Shown here piece after piece: positions 1 through 7,804 of a stretch of DNA of 32,655 nucleotides. The position numbers and the translations under genes are program-made. Source of the stretch: an uncultured Eubacteriales bacterium (GTDB lineage: Bacteria > Bacillota > Clostridia > Oscillospirales > Acutalibacteraceae). The stretch spans positions 1 to 32,655 of the forward strand of contig CAKSGV010000020.1 in assembly GCA_934454845.1 (NCBI GenBank). The letters are read 5' to 3'. The notes under the pieces are model-generated. The model was not told where the DNA came from, made no database searches, and saw only the letters and a program-made list of their open reading frames with translations. Positions within the stretch are counted from its first letter, which is position 1, and each line of letters begins with the position of its first letter.

Positions 1-21
1 AAAATTCGGTCCGATTTTCCA

Positions 22-100
22 ACAAAGCAGGTTGTATCGCTTAAATACAACCTGCTTTGTCTACAGTCTGAAGCGACTGTATTTTTACAGTCGCTTTTTT
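22..100 (-). terminator. Double-hairpin 3' end element (left copy)
   Basis: Two perfect inverted repeats follow the deacetylase stop codon on the minus strand. The first is an 11-bp stem at 71-81/86-96 with a 4-nt loop. The second is a 16-bp stem at 22-37/45-60 with a 7-nt loop. Between them the minus strand reads CAGACTGTAGACAAAG (70 to 55), which recurs with one change after potD at the other end of the window. On the plus strand the 71-96 stem is followed by a T run to 100, so the element could also stop plus-strand transcription entering from the left. Terminator function is inferred from structure. Confidence 0.75.
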
Positions 101-101
101 A

Positions 102-797
102 TTATACTCCGAAAACCTGTGAATTTGTTCCGTAAAAAATATCGTCTCTGTTTGCAAGCTCTTTGCAGATATCTTCAAACCAGCTCCAGGAATTATCGGT
201 ATCAAACTCAAAAGAATGGCCCCAAATATAGAAAAGCTTAGGAGAATCCGGTTTAAGATCGATAAATTTCTTTGTCAATTCTTCTATCGATTTATGATTC
301 CCCTGTCTTTCAGTGGGATCGAATCGGATAAGATCATTTTGAAGATCAAAGCTTTTAGCGGAAGTTATAGTTCTTGAATACTTTATACCCGTATTTTCTT
401 TGATAAGCTTTGCTACCCGCTCGTCATTATTCTTTCCGCCGCATGGATATGCCATTCCCTTAACCTCATAGCCGACGAACTTTGAAAGGTTTATCCTGTC
501 TGTTTCAACCTGCCTTATAACCTCTTCATCCGGCAGAGAAGTTAGAAGTGGGTGAGTAAGCGTATGAGCCGCAACCTCATGATCCTTATATATCTTTGCA
601 ATTTCGCAGTCCCTCGGCTTACAGTGAGCAACGGTTACTTCATCTCTTACAAGCGAGCCCGCCTTGCCTAAAAGTTCCGAATTTATATTGAATGTGCATT
701 TAAGATCATATTTATTGAATATTTCTATAAGTCTTTGATCCTGGGTGATACCGTCATCAAAGCTGAAAGTGAGCGCTTTTAATTTTCCGTCAAACAT
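102..797 (-). CDS. Polysaccharide deacetylase (NodB-like)
   Basis: Predicted metal-dependent carbohydrate esterase of family 4, which removes acetyl groups from amino sugars in peptidoglycan or other glycans. Visible motifs are FSFDDG near residues 11-16 (the Asp-Asp pair), HTLTHP at about 78-83 (two His metal ligands), YPCGG at about 117-121 (a variant of the RxPYG motif) and GHSFE at about 193. Length is 231 residues, a bare catalytic domain without signal peptide or membrane anchor, so location and substrate are uncertain. I chose the ATG at 797 because GAGGGA lies just upstream; an ATG at 842 would add 15 residues but would lie deeper inside the preceding gene. The start overlaps the coiled-coil gene by 8 nt, so translation is probably coupled. 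It is the last gene of the ftsEX operon. Confidence 0.85.
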   Translation of the reverse strand: MFDGKLKALTFSFDDGITQDQRLIEIFNKYDLKCTFNINSELLGKAGSLVRDEVTVAHCKPRDCEIAKIYKDHEVAAHTLTHPLLTSLPDEEVIRQVETDRINLSKFVGYEVKGMAYPCGGKNNDERVAKLIKENTGIKYSRTITSAKSFDLQNDLIRFDPTERQGNHKSIEELTKKFIDLKPDSPKLFYIWGHSFEFDTDNSWSWFEDICKELANRDDIFYGTNSQVFGV

Positions 798-1269
798 TTC
801 GGTCCCTCTGAGCCATAACGCTTTCGAAATACTCAAAAGCATTATCTCTTACGCTTTCCATTTTATTTTTAATTTCCGCATCGAAGTTCTGATTTTCCGA
901 AATTGCAAGGATTTCGGACTTTGCGACCTCAGTTCTTCCCAAAATCAAATTTATAAGTTCTTTATTTTCGCCTGTTTTTTCACTTGATAATTCGTTAGAT
1001 AACTCGGTCGCTTTTAAAACAACTTCGCCTATAATATCCGATCCGAAAGAAGTGATATCATTTATCAGATCGGATTCTTCTATAATTTTAGGCTTTTCAT
1101 TTATCTCAGGCAAAGGTGTTTTAGTTTCTTCCACTTCGGATTTTAAAAGTTCTTTAATGCGCGCGTCTTTTTTAGAAATTTCCTTTTTAAGAAGCGCAAG
1201 CTCGATTTCAAGGTGCTTTACCTGCTCAAAAAGAAGTGTATTTTGTTCAAGAAGCTTTTTCTTTCTCAC
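790..1269 (-). CDS. Coiled-coil protein of unknown function
   Basis: A 159-residue, charged, cytosolic-looking protein without signal peptide or membrane segment. Residues 1-45 form a heptad-rich coiled coil (KKKLLEQNTLLFEQVKHLE...). An acidic, proline-containing linker follows at about 46-65, then a second helical region (about 65-155) rich in Glu, Lys, Ile and Leu. I recognise no enzyme motif. It overlaps the VanZ-like gene by 23 nt and the deacetylase by 8 nt, so it is part of the same transcript as ftsE, ftsX and the M23 peptidase. A scaffold role in wall synthesis or division is only inference from the neighbours. Confidence 0.75.
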   Translation of the reverse strand: MRKKKLLEQNTLLFEQVKHLEIELALLKKEISKKDARIKELLKSEVEETKTPLPEINEKPKIIEESDLINDITSFGSDIIGEVVLKATELSNELSSEKTGENKELINLILGRTEVAKSEILAISENQNFDAEIKNKMESVRDNAFEYFESVMAQRDRNV

Positions 1270-1735
1270 AAGCTTTTCTCCTTTTTTTCTTAAAATAAAG
1301 CGTAACTAATATTACAGCTATAAGCGCCGCCGATGAATCTATCAGCATATCTCTTAATTCGCAGCTCCTGCCGGGAACGAAATACTGATGAATTTCATCG
1401 CTCACCGAGTAAAGCGCGCAAAGCGCAAAGGCGAGCAAAGAGCGAACTATAAATTTAGGTTTTTTCAAATTTAAAAATGTCAGTGCAGAAAAGATACCTA
1501 AAACAAAATAAATGCTGAAATGAGCGGATTTTCTGACAGGAAAGGTAAGATCGCTTACCACTTTTACTTTTTCTTTCTCATTTAATTCTTTGAATTTAGG
1601 CGAAACGGTGCTTAGCACTTTTACAGTGAAAGAATCGCTCGTTTTATCGGAGGCTGCGGAATTCTGAGCGCTGAAACAGAAAATCAGAACCATACAAAGA
1701 ACGGTAAGAATTCCGAAGATAACAGATTTATTCAT
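1247..1735 (-). CDS. VanZ-like membrane protein
   Basis: A 162-residue protein of the VanZ-like family, whose founding member gives low-level teicoplanin resistance by an unknown mechanism. About four membrane segments are visible: residues 5-22, 70-90 (HFSIYFVLGIFSALTFL), 98-115, and 130-150. Family-type signatures are RKSAHF at about 68-73 and DEIHQYFVPGR at about 114-124, followed by the RDMLIDSSAA stretch. The C-terminus is a short Lys/Arg/Glu cytosolic tail. Its start codon shares one base with the stop of the M23 peptidase gene (TAATG). The context suggests a cell-envelope function; the biochemical role is unknown. Confidence 0.82.
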   Translation of the reverse strand: MNKSVIFGILTVLCMVLIFCFSAQNSAASDKTSDSFTVKVLSTVSPKFKELNEKEKVKVVSDLTFPVRKSAHFSIYFVLGIFSALTFLNLKKPKFIVRSLLAFALCALYSVSDEIHQYFVPGRSCELRDMLIDSSAALIAVILVTLYFKKKRRKACEKEKAS

Positions 1736-2925
1736 TACAGCTTCATATTTCCTCTTATATAAGTAAGAAGAGTTCCGCCTAAAAGTCTGACATTATTGCG
1801 TTTTACTTCAACATGGAGATGATAGCCTGTCGAGTTGCCGGTAGTGCCGACATAGCCGATCACCTGACCTTGCTTAACATGAGCGCCGTTTGAAACGGCA
1901 GTTCTCATCATATGTGCATAAAGAGTAATATATGTGTTACCGGTGGGAGTGCGGCCGTGGTCGATAGTTACATAATTTCCGTAGCTTGCCATTCCGTAAG
2001 TTCCCATAGAGGCATTCCACCCGCTCTGAACTCCTACTACAACTCCGTCAGCCATAGCTAAAATAGGAACACCCGGTGTTCTGTTAGTAGGAATATCATA
2101 CCCGGTGTGACCGCCGTAGGTAGTTGCATTATAATAACCCGGAAGAGGCCAGATAAACCTCTCCGCATCAAGAACGATATTGACATTTGAATTCAAATTC
2201 AAAAGATAATTCTGTCTTTCTCTTATCTGTGATTCAAGCTCTTTATTCTGCTTAACAGTGGTGCTTTGCTGAGAAGAAATGCTGTTTAAGGTGTTTTGCT
2301 CCTTTGCCCTATCGGCTTCAAGCTCTTTTCGCTTTTCGGCAATAGTGTTTTTAAGGGCAACCTGATCGTTTAAAAGCTTTTCATTTTCTGCATTTTTATC
2401 CCGGAGCTCTTTTATAGCGACTTCCAATTTCTCCATAAGCGCTTTATCGTGAGAGCTTACCGCTTTCATAAGCTGAGAAAGCTGAAGATATTCGGCAAAG
2501 CTTTGCGCTCCGAATAAAACCTTTATATTACTATCCGTATTGCTCATATAAGAAGCACGGAGTCTTTTCTTGAATGTGAGTTTATCAGATTCGATCTCTT
2601 TATTTTTTTCATCTATCTGCGCATTATTGGCGGCAATCTTTGAATTTATTGAGCTTATCTGCTTATTGCAGGCTATAATTTGGCTTTCAACAACATTCAT
2701 CTTTTTCTGAATGGTGCTGACAACCGCCTTCTGATTATTCTTTTGCTTGCTGAGCGATGATATCTGCTTTTCAAGCTCGCGCGACTGCCTTTCAAGCTCA
2801 TTTATTTCATTCTGAACCTGAGAAGCCGACTTTGCGGCAGAAGTATTTGAAAAAGAAGAAAACGAAACGGCCGAAGTTATCATCAGCACAGATAAAAATA
2901 CCGAAATAATTTTATTCGATTTCAT
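1735..2925 (-). CDS. Secreted coiled-coil M23 metallopeptidase (EnvC-like)
   Basis: Predicted peptidoglycan hydrolase or hydrolase activator controlled by FtsEX. Numbering from the ATG at 2925 (396 residues): a signal peptide at about 1-31, long coiled coils at about 33-245, and an M23 domain at about 265-390. The zinc motifs look intact: HTGYD (H273, D277), YAH (H338) and HLH (H369, H371), so unlike E. coli EnvC it may itself be catalytic. I chose the 2925 start because AAGGA lies 8 nt upstream, whereas the ATG at 2934 touches that site. It directly follows ftsX. In E. coli (EnvC), B. subtilis (CwlO) and streptococci (PcsB) the FtsEX complex drives a coiled-coil hydrolase; the same role here is inferred from architecture and linkage. 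Confidence 0.88.
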   Translation of the reverse strand: MKSNKIISVFLSVLMITSAVSFSSFSNTSAAKSASQVQNEINELERQSRELEKQISSLSKQKNNQKAVVSTIQKKMNVVESQIIACNKQISSINSKIAANNAQIDEKNKEIESDKLTFKKRLRASYMSNTDSNIKVLFGAQSFAEYLQLSQLMKAVSSHDKALMEKLEVAIKELRDKNAENEKLLNDQVALKNTIAEKRKELEADRAKEQNTLNSISSQQSTTVKQNKELESQIRERQNYLLNLNSNVNIVLDAERFIWPLPGYYNATTYGGHTGYDIPTNRTPGVPILAMADGVVVGVQSGWNASMGTYGMASYGNYVTIDHGRTPTGNTYITLYAHMMRTAVSNGAHVKQGQVIGYVGTTGNSTGYHLHVEVKRNNVRLLGGTLLTYIRGNMKL

Positions 2926-2944
2926 AGCTATCATCCTTAAAAAA

Positions 2945-3970
2945 TTATATTGCCGCAAATTCGCTGCCCTCTCGCCTTAAATACTTTCCGATTATAATAA
3001 CACTTCCGAGCACTCCTGCAATTATGCCCACTCCTATGAATATCAAAAGCAGCTGCCAGGAAAGCGAGCTGAATTTAACCAAAGAATCGGGGCCGAAAGA
3101 TTTAACGATCGTTTCAGTAGCGACGCGGTAGCAGAAATAAATGAGTCCCTCCGCTATCAGAGCCGAAACTGTTCCGATAAGAATACCCTCTACAACAAAC
3201 GGAATTCTTACGAACGAATCGGTCGCTCCGACCGCTTTCATAATGCTTATTTCAAGCTTTCTGTTATACATTGTAATACGGATTGTGTTACAAACTATAA
3301 CCAAAGATATAATAATCAATATTGCCATAATAACTGCTCCGGCAACCGCAATGCCGTTTTTGATAGAAGTTATCTTCTCTGCGGTATCGCTGTTTGACTG
3401 GATAACATCAACACCGTCAAGTGCTTTTATTTTATCAAGCGTTGCGTCAAACAAAGACATATCGGTCATAGTGACTTTTGCGGAGGCGGAAATGGGATTT
3501 CCGTATTCATCGTTTAAAAAGTTGAACAATTCTCCCTGGCTTTCGTCAAGCATAGCAGCCTTGGCGTTTTTAAGCCCGGCTTCACTCGAAATATATTCGA
3601 CTTCCTTGACATTCGGAATCTTTTTTATCTCTTCGCAGAGCTTTTTGCCCTCTTCATCATCGTGAATGATATAATCACTCTTTTTTATACCGTTTTTATC
3701 AGCCTGCTCTTCGGACTGCGTTTCGGAAGAAGAGGTATCTTTCTTATCCGAATAAAGCGCCCAGTTATAGTCTTTCATATAGACAATAACGACATTTTCC
3801 TGCTCAAGTCTGCCTATAGCTTTATCGGCGCATGCAGATATAAGCACAGCAAGACCGATTATGACCATACACGCAACAAGCACGCCAATAGAAGCAAGCG
3901 ACATCAATCTGTTTGCCCAGGTGTTTTTAACTCCCTCTTTGCAAAGGTATTTCACGCTTTGAATTTTCAT
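2945..3970 (-). CDS. ftsX: Cell division ABC transporter permease FtsX
   Basis: Integral membrane partner of FtsE; the complex couples ATP hydrolysis to peptidoglycan hydrolase activation at division or elongation sites. Length is 341 residues, above the usual 300 or so. There is one membrane segment at about 23-50, a large outer domain to about 205, and three further segments at about 207-232, 255-280 and 305-330 in the FtsX fold. The extra length lies in the outer domain: a low-complexity Ser/Glu/Lys stretch at about 75-110 that may be a linker for the hydrolase partner. The start codon shares one base with the ftsE stop (TGATG), so the two are translationally coupled. The M23 gene starts 19 bp downstream. 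Confidence 0.93.
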   Translation of the reverse strand: MKIQSVKYLCKEGVKNTWANRLMSLASIGVLVACMVIIGLAVLISACADKAIGRLEQENVVIVYMKDYNWALYSDKKDTSSSETQSEEQADKNGIKKSDYIIHDDEEGKKLCEEIKKIPNVKEVEYISSEAGLKNAKAAMLDESQGELFNFLNDEYGNPISASAKVTMTDMSLFDATLDKIKALDGVDVIQSNSDTAEKITSIKNGIAVAGAVIMAILIIISLVIVCNTIRITMYNRKLEISIMKAVGATDSFVRIPFVVEGILIGTVSALIAEGLIYFCYRVATETIVKSFGPDSLVKFSSLSWQLLLIFIGVGIIAGVLGSVIIIGKYLRREGSEFAAI

Positions 3971-4707
3971 CAGTCCACACCTCCTGCTGCGTTATCGGCA
4001 ACAATGTGACCGGAATCAAGCATAATAACGCGATGATGAAAATCACGAACGAGATTATGATCGTGAGTTACCATAAGAATAGTAGTTCCGCGCTTATTGA
4101 TCTCGGTGAGCAAAGAAACTATTTCATAAGACATATTGGGATCGACATTTCCCGTAGGCTCGTCTGCTATAATAAGTTCGGGAGAATTAACCAGAGCGCG
4201 GGCAAGTCCTACTCTCTGCTGCTCACCGCCCGAAAGCTGGCGCGGCATTGATCTCGCTTTATCGCCGAGGCCCACTTTTGAAAGGGCTTTTGATACTTTT
4301 ACTCTTATTTCCTTGTTTGAAGCTCCTACCACGTGCATTGCAAAAGCCACATTTTCAAAAACATTCATTGTGGGAATAAGTCTGAAATCCTGAAATACTA
4401 TTCCCATTGTGCGCCTGAGCATAGGCACCTCGCGGCGAGGCATTTTAGTTAAATTGAAACCGTTAACGGTAATAAGACCGGTATTAGCTTTTTCTTCGCG
4501 CATAATGAGCTTTAAAAATGTACTTTTACCGGCTCCCGAAGAGCCAACCACAAATACAAATTCTCCGCTGTTTATCCTTACATTAAGGTCTTCGACAGCG
4601 TGAGTGCCCGTAGGGTAAGTTTTAGATACGCCGCGGAATTCAATTATAGTCTTAGAGGGGCTCTCGGGAGCGATTATTCCCGGCTGCTCTGAATTTTCGA
4701 TAGACAT
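3970..4707 (-). CDS. ftsE: Cell division ATP-binding protein FtsE
   Basis: ATPase subunit of the FtsEX complex, 245 residues. A non-conserved N-terminal extension of about 20 residues precedes the ABC domain. Visible motifs are Walker A GSSGAGKST, Q-loop FQDFRLI, signature LSGGEQQR, Walker B LIIADEPTGNVD and the switch His in MVTHDH. The stretch with DEPTGNVDP is typical of FtsE. A purine-rich site (GAGAGGAAG) sits about 11 nt before the ATG. The gene follows the CdaR-type regulator by 22 bp and shares one base with ftsX, in the same orientation, so all are probably one transcript. Confidence 0.95.
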   Translation of the reverse strand: MSIENSEQPGIIAPESPSKTIIEFRGVSKTYPTGTHAVEDLNVRINSGEFVFVVGSSGAGKSTFLKLIMREEKANTGLITVNGFNLTKMPRREVPMLRRTMGIVFQDFRLIPTMNVFENVAFAMHVVGASNKEIRVKVSKALSKVGLGDKARSMPRQLSGGEQQRVGLARALVNSPELIIADEPTGNVDPNMSYEIVSLLTEINKRGTTILMVTHDHNLVRDFHHRVIMLDSGHIVADNAAGGVD

Positions 4708-4729
4708 TTTAAAGGTGTCTTCCTCTCTT

Positions 4730-5806
4730 TTAATACTTTATCGGATTGCTCTTTAAATATTTATTTACCATAAGAGCAATTTTAAAGATTATCGCGTGAT
4801 CGAATTCACGAAGATCAAGACCTGTTATCTTTTTGATCTTTTCAAGCCTGTAAACAAGTGTGTTCCTGTGAACAAAAAGCTTTCTTGAAGTTTCGGATAC
4901 ATTAAGATTATTTTCAAAAAAGCGCTGAATGGTGAATAAGGTCTCCTGATCGAGAGTATCGATCGATCCTCTTTTGAATACCTCGCGCAAGAATGTTTCG
5001 CAAAGTGTGGTGGGGAGCTGATAAATAAGTCTTGCAATTCCGAGGTTATTATAAGAAATTATAGTTTTTTCGGTATCGAAAACTTTTCCGACTTCCAAAG
5101 CCGTTTGTGCTTCTTTGAACGAGCGGGCAAGGTCTTTTAGGTTATCGACAGTCGTTCCTATTCCTATAACCGCTCTTACATAGAATTCGCCCGAGATAGT
5201 ATCTGCGATCGACGAAGCGAGATTTTCAATATCCTTAGGCTCTATCTCAGGGGGAGTTTCTTTAACGAGCGCAATATCGGTTTCATTTATATTTATAATA
5301 AAATCCTTTGATTTATCCGGAAAAAGATTTTGCAGAACATCATAAACCGACACATCATTAGGCTCAAGATTTCTGATAAGTATACAAGTGCGGTTGACCT
5401 CGCTGTTAAAATAAAGTTCTCTTGCTTTAAGATAAATATCTCCGGGGAGAATATTATCAAGAATTATATTTTTAATGAAATTGCCGCGGTCGTATTTTTC
5501 ATCATAATAATATTTGATATTAGCGAAAGCGACCGCTAAAACAGAGGCATATTTATCCGAAATAATATCATCGCCCTCAACAAAAACGGTATAATCGCCG
5601 CCGTTTTTATTTCCGAGAGATTTAAAAGTAAAGCCATCGGCAGTCACAGTTTCTCCGGAACTTACAGAAACAGCCGAAAACTGATCGCCGATATTGCCAA
5701 GCTCACTGCATGCAATAACAATAAAATTCTCATCAAGGACGCCGAAAGTTTTATCAATAGAATCTTTCATCTGGTGGATAACACCCTGAAACAAGCGATT
5801 TGACAT
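4730..5806 (-). CDS. CdaR/PucR-family transcriptional regulator
   Basis: A 358-residue protein ending in the PucR-type helix-turn-helix: ETSRKLFVHRNTLVYRLEKI at about 306-325, followed by the family's DLREFDHAIIFKIAL stretch. The middle part (about 150-270) resembles the GGDEF-like domain of CdaR-family activators. The first 100 or so residues look like a sensory domain with no motif I can name. Members sense small molecules and control nearby operons. As first gene of the ftsEX operon, 22 bp before ftsE, it may control its own operon; this gene order is inference for function. The ATG at 5806 is preceded by AGGGTG. Confidence 0.82.
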   Translation of the reverse strand: MSNRLFQGVIHQMKDSIDKTFGVLDENFIVIACSELGNIGDQFSAVSVSSGETVTADGFTFKSLGNKNGGDYTVFVEGDDIISDKYASVLAVAFANIKYYYDEKYDRGNFIKNIILDNILPGDIYLKARELYFNSEVNRTCILIRNLEPNDVSVYDVLQNLFPDKSKDFIININETDIALVKETPPEIEPKDIENLASSIADTISGEFYVRAVIGIGTTVDNLKDLARSFKEAQTALEVGKVFDTEKTIISYNNLGIARLIYQLPTTLCETFLREVFKRGSIDTLDQETLFTIQRFFENNLNVSETSRKLFVHRNTLVYRLEKIKKITGLDLREFDHAIIFKIALMVNKYLKSNPIKY

Positions 5807-5840
5807 CTATTTTACACACCCTGTCTGTTATAATATTATT

Positions 5841-5869
5841 ATTGTACACAAAATTCGCCTTTTTTTCAA
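5841..5869 (-). promoter_or_regulatory. Sigma-A promoter of the regulator-ftsEX operon
   Basis: On the minus strand a -35 TTGAAA (5869-5864), a 17-bp spacer and a -10 TACAAT (5846-5841) lie about 35 bp before the ATG at 5806. Both hexamers are 5/6 matches to consensus. Confidence 0.7.
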
Positions 5870-5941
5870 GTGGATATACGAAAAAAGTTACAAAAAGTTA
5901 CAAAATAAAACCATGGATTTCTTTAAAGCGCGAAAGGATAA

Positions 5942-5980
5942 AAACAAAGACGTCAGCTTTAAAAAAGCTAAACCGTCTTT
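5942..5980 (-). terminator. Intrinsic terminator of the tetR operon
   Basis: The minus strand has a two-part stem: AAAGACG/CGTCTTT (5980-5974 with 5952-5946) enclosing AGCTTT/AAAGCT (5969-5964 with 5960-5955), followed by GTTTTTAT. The base of the stem covers the last codons of the TfoX-N gene. It separates that operon from the ftsEX promoter region. Confidence 0.7.
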
Positions 5981-6282
5981 TTGGGCAAGGGTAAATCATT
6001 GTACAAAGTAATAAACAGCTTTGCCAGAAACTCTTTGCTGTCGACCTCGTCAACTGACAGCATTTCTTTCGCGCCTTTATACGGCGGCTCGCAAATAGCG
6101 TTAAGCATAAGTTTTAAAGCGGAACTTGTTTTCTTTACAAGTAACCGATCATCATATATTCCGCCGACGATTTTGCCGCGGTAATAGAGGATATATTCTC
6201 TCATCATAGCACGATAAGAAACATCGCTTAAATCAGATAACTGCTCCAAAATAAAATAAAGATATTCTTTGCCTGACGCCAT
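5968..6282 (-). CDS. TfoX N-terminal-domain protein
   Basis: A 104-residue protein matching the TfoX/Sxy N-terminal domain by pattern: an N-terminal YLYFILEQLSDLSDVSYRAM helix, then the REYILYYRGKIVGGIYDDRL strand pair, then LLVKKTSSA and a C-terminal helical part. In gamma-proteobacteria TfoX controls competence, but stand-alone N-domains in Firmicutes have no known role, so competence should not be assumed. AGGTGG lies 8 nt upstream of the ATG. It is the last gene behind the tetR promoter, 33 bp after the 79-residue unknown. Confidence 0.78.
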   Translation of the reverse strand: MASGKEYLYFILEQLSDLSDVSYRAMMREYILYYRGKIVGGIYDDRLLVKKTSSALKLMLNAICEPPYKGAKEMLSVDEVDSKEFLAKLFITLYNDLPLPKKTV

Positions 6283-6315
6283 TTTATCCCACCTCTTTTT
6301 TGCCGATTTCCCTTA

Positions 6316-6555
6316 TTAAAACAGCTGACAGAGAAGTTTTAACTTTTCCTTTTTAGGAAAAGCTTTTTCAAATTTTTCAAAACCCTCAGGGTCTTTCTCG
6401 CAGACAAAATATCCCTCGGGATCTTCTGCGCATATCTCGCCCGATTCGATAAAAGCGCGGAAAATATCTGCGTGATAATCTACTATCATCTCCACATATT
6501 GCTTGGAATAAAGCTTTGCAAGTTCATTAGAACGGAACTGCTCAATAGTCATCAT
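6316..6555 (-). CDS. Small hypothetical protein
   Basis: A 79-residue acidic and aromatic protein with no recognised domain. The first half (QFRSNELAKLYSKQYVEMIV) looks helical; the middle has a repeated CxxDPEG-type pattern (CAEDPEG and CEKDPEG, about residues 42-56), and the C-terminus is Lys-rich. No membrane segment or signal peptide. There is no clear Shine-Dalgarno before the double ATG at 6555/6552, and the frame stays open upstream to a stop at 6607-6609 without another usual start codon, so the start is uncertain. It lies between two better-supported genes in the same orientation, which supports it being real. Confidence 0.55.
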   Translation of the reverse strand: MMTIEQFRSNELAKLYSKQYVEMIVDYHADIFRAFIESGEICAEDPEGYFVCEKDPEGFEKFEKAFPKKEKLKLLCQLF

Positions 6556-6598
6556 TCGGCGAAATCGGCTGATAGTTTCGTTATGAAGAGAATAAGTA

Positions 6599-7009
6599 TC
6601 ATAAAATTATTCTTGCTATTTCCATTGTTGCGATCTTGAGTACCGCTCCGCCCGACATAATATAAAACCATATTTCTCTTACTTTCTGCGATTTTGCTAT
6701 CGGCGTGCCGATAGCGGCAATTATAATCAGCAGTGCACCGATACAGCCCACAATAGTCGGAATGCTCAAAAGCGCAAATATTCCGGGCGCACAGCTGCCG
6801 TCTATAGAGTGCTGAATGGTTTTATCAAGACCGTCGCGCGCGGCGGCAAAGCAACAAACGACAAGGCCGAAAATCAGCAAAATTGCGCTCCTGCGCCCCC
6901 AATATGAAATATTTGAGCGATTAAAGATCGAATATCCGATAAATCCGAGCAATGCAAGGATCATCAAGGTTGTCGCCGTGGTGACAGCGTTTTCAAAATA
7001 AAGTTTCAT
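6599..7009 (-). CDS. Small integral membrane protein, unknown function
   Basis: A 136-residue hydrophobic protein with four likely membrane segments (about 8-28, 40-60, 76-100 and 112-133). The loop between segments two and three has AARDGLDKTIQHS. I recognise no transport or enzyme motif. AAAGTGAG precedes the ATG at 7009. It starts 38 bp after tetR and is probably regulated by it; TetR regulators often control membrane exporters, but this protein is small and its function is not apparent. Confidence 0.68.
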   Translation of the reverse strand: MKLYFENAVTTATTLMILALLGFIGYSIFNRSNISYWGRRSAILLIFGLVVCCFAAARDGLDKTIQHSIDGSCAPGIFALLSIPTIVGCIGALLIIIAAIGTPIAKSQKVREIWFYIMSGGAVLKIATMEIARIIL

Positions 7010-7047
7010 AAAATCTCACTTTCTTTAAAAAAATACTTTACAGTTTT

Positions 7048-7662
7048 TCACTTTTTGTAGTCCGCTTCTATTTTTGCAATAAAGCGGTCAATATGATCCA
7101 GAAGCAACCGCGAAACGCTTTCTTTTTCCTCTGCCTTATCATAAATGCTGTAAAGCAGGAACATCGGACCGTAAAACTCAAGCGCCAGCTGCATAGCGCT
7201 AGAATCCGAATCAGTCAGTTTCCGGAAAATAGCCGCCATATATTCTGTCGGTCCAGTTGCAAGATAATCGTGATAAAGCCCGCAAAGCTTCGGATCGCGG
7301 TATTGCTCCAAAGTCAGCATTTTTCTGAAATTTGAAGAAAAAGGCTCCTTTGTCCAATGGTCAAATTGCGCCGCCGCATAAGCTTTTATCTTATTTATCG
7401 GCGCGTTTAAGTAGGCTTCTGCAAAACCGTCAGGTTCGGTTTCGGGCATTTCGTATTCTTCGGCGCGATCATAGTCCGTTTTATTCATTCGCTCAACAAT
7501 GCTGTCAAGTATTCCCTGCTTGCTTAAATAGTGCTTATAAAGAGCGCCTTTGGTGATTTGCAGTTTGCTTGCTATATTGCTCATAGAAGTACCCTTATAT
7601 CCGCTGACGGCGAACAACTCAAGCGCCGCTTCTAAAATTCGCTCTTTTGTATTCCCAGACAT
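7048..7662 (-). CDS. TetR-family transcriptional regulator
   Basis: A 204-residue ligand-responsive repressor by family. The N-terminal domain shows KERILEAALELFAVSGYKGT followed by the helix-turn-helix MSNIASKLQITKGALYKHY, a classic TetR_N signature. The C-terminal ligand and dimer domain (about 50-204) is variable. I chose the ATG at 7662 because AAAGGA lies 9 nt before it; the ATG at 7671 touches that site, and an ATG at 7734 would start inside the -35 box. It very probably controls itself and the three genes after it through the operators at 7686-7727. Confidence 0.9.
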   Translation of the reverse strand: MSGNTKERILEAALELFAVSGYKGTSMSNIASKLQITKGALYKHYLSKQGILDSIVERMNKTDYDRAEEYEMPETEPDGFAEAYLNAPINKIKAYAAAQFDHWTKEPFSSNFRKMLTLEQYRDPKLCGLYHDYLATGPTEYMAAIFRKLTDSDSSAMQLALEFYGPMFLLYSIYDKAEEKESVSRLLLDHIDRFIAKIEADYKK

Positions 7663-7685
7663 AAATTTCATTCCTTTAAGATAAA

Positions 7686-7734
7686 GTAACCGAATGGTCA
7701 CTTTAATTATAGCAACCGTTCGGTTACTTGTCAA
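7686..7734 (-). promoter_or_regulatory. Consensus promoter with two TetR-type operators
   Basis: On the minus strand a perfect TTGACA (7734-7729), a 17-bp spacer and a perfect TATAAT (7711-7706) precede tetR. Two related 16-bp near-palindromes, GCAACCGTTCGGTTAC (7712-7727) and GTAACCGAATGGTCAC (7686-7701), share the half-site GTxACCG. The first fills almost the whole spacer between -35 and -10; the second lies 26 bp further on, just past the -10. Binding would block RNA polymerase. Confidence 0.85.
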
Positions 7735-7742
7735 GTTTTTTA

Positions 7743-7779
7743 CAAAAAAATAACCGGAAGGCTTTTACACCTTCCGGTT
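7743..7779 (-). terminator. Intrinsic terminator of nifJ
   Basis: A 10-bp perfect stem AACCGGAAGG/CCTTCCGGTT (7752-7761 with 7770-7779), 8-nt loop. On the minus strand it is followed by ATTTTTTT, about 25 bp after the nifJ stop. Confidence 0.9.
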
Positions 7780-7804
7780 TTATACCGCTTAACTTTAACG
7801 GAGA

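Noticed and set aside
3141..3665. A 174-codon plus-strand frame opposite ftsX.
   Set aside because: It is antisense to a clear gene; the hydrophobic composition mirrors the membrane protein it overlaps.
5968..6282. TfoX-N gene taken as evidence of natural competence.
   Set aside because: Only the N-terminal domain is present and no competence gene lies nearby; such stand-alone domains are common and unassigned.
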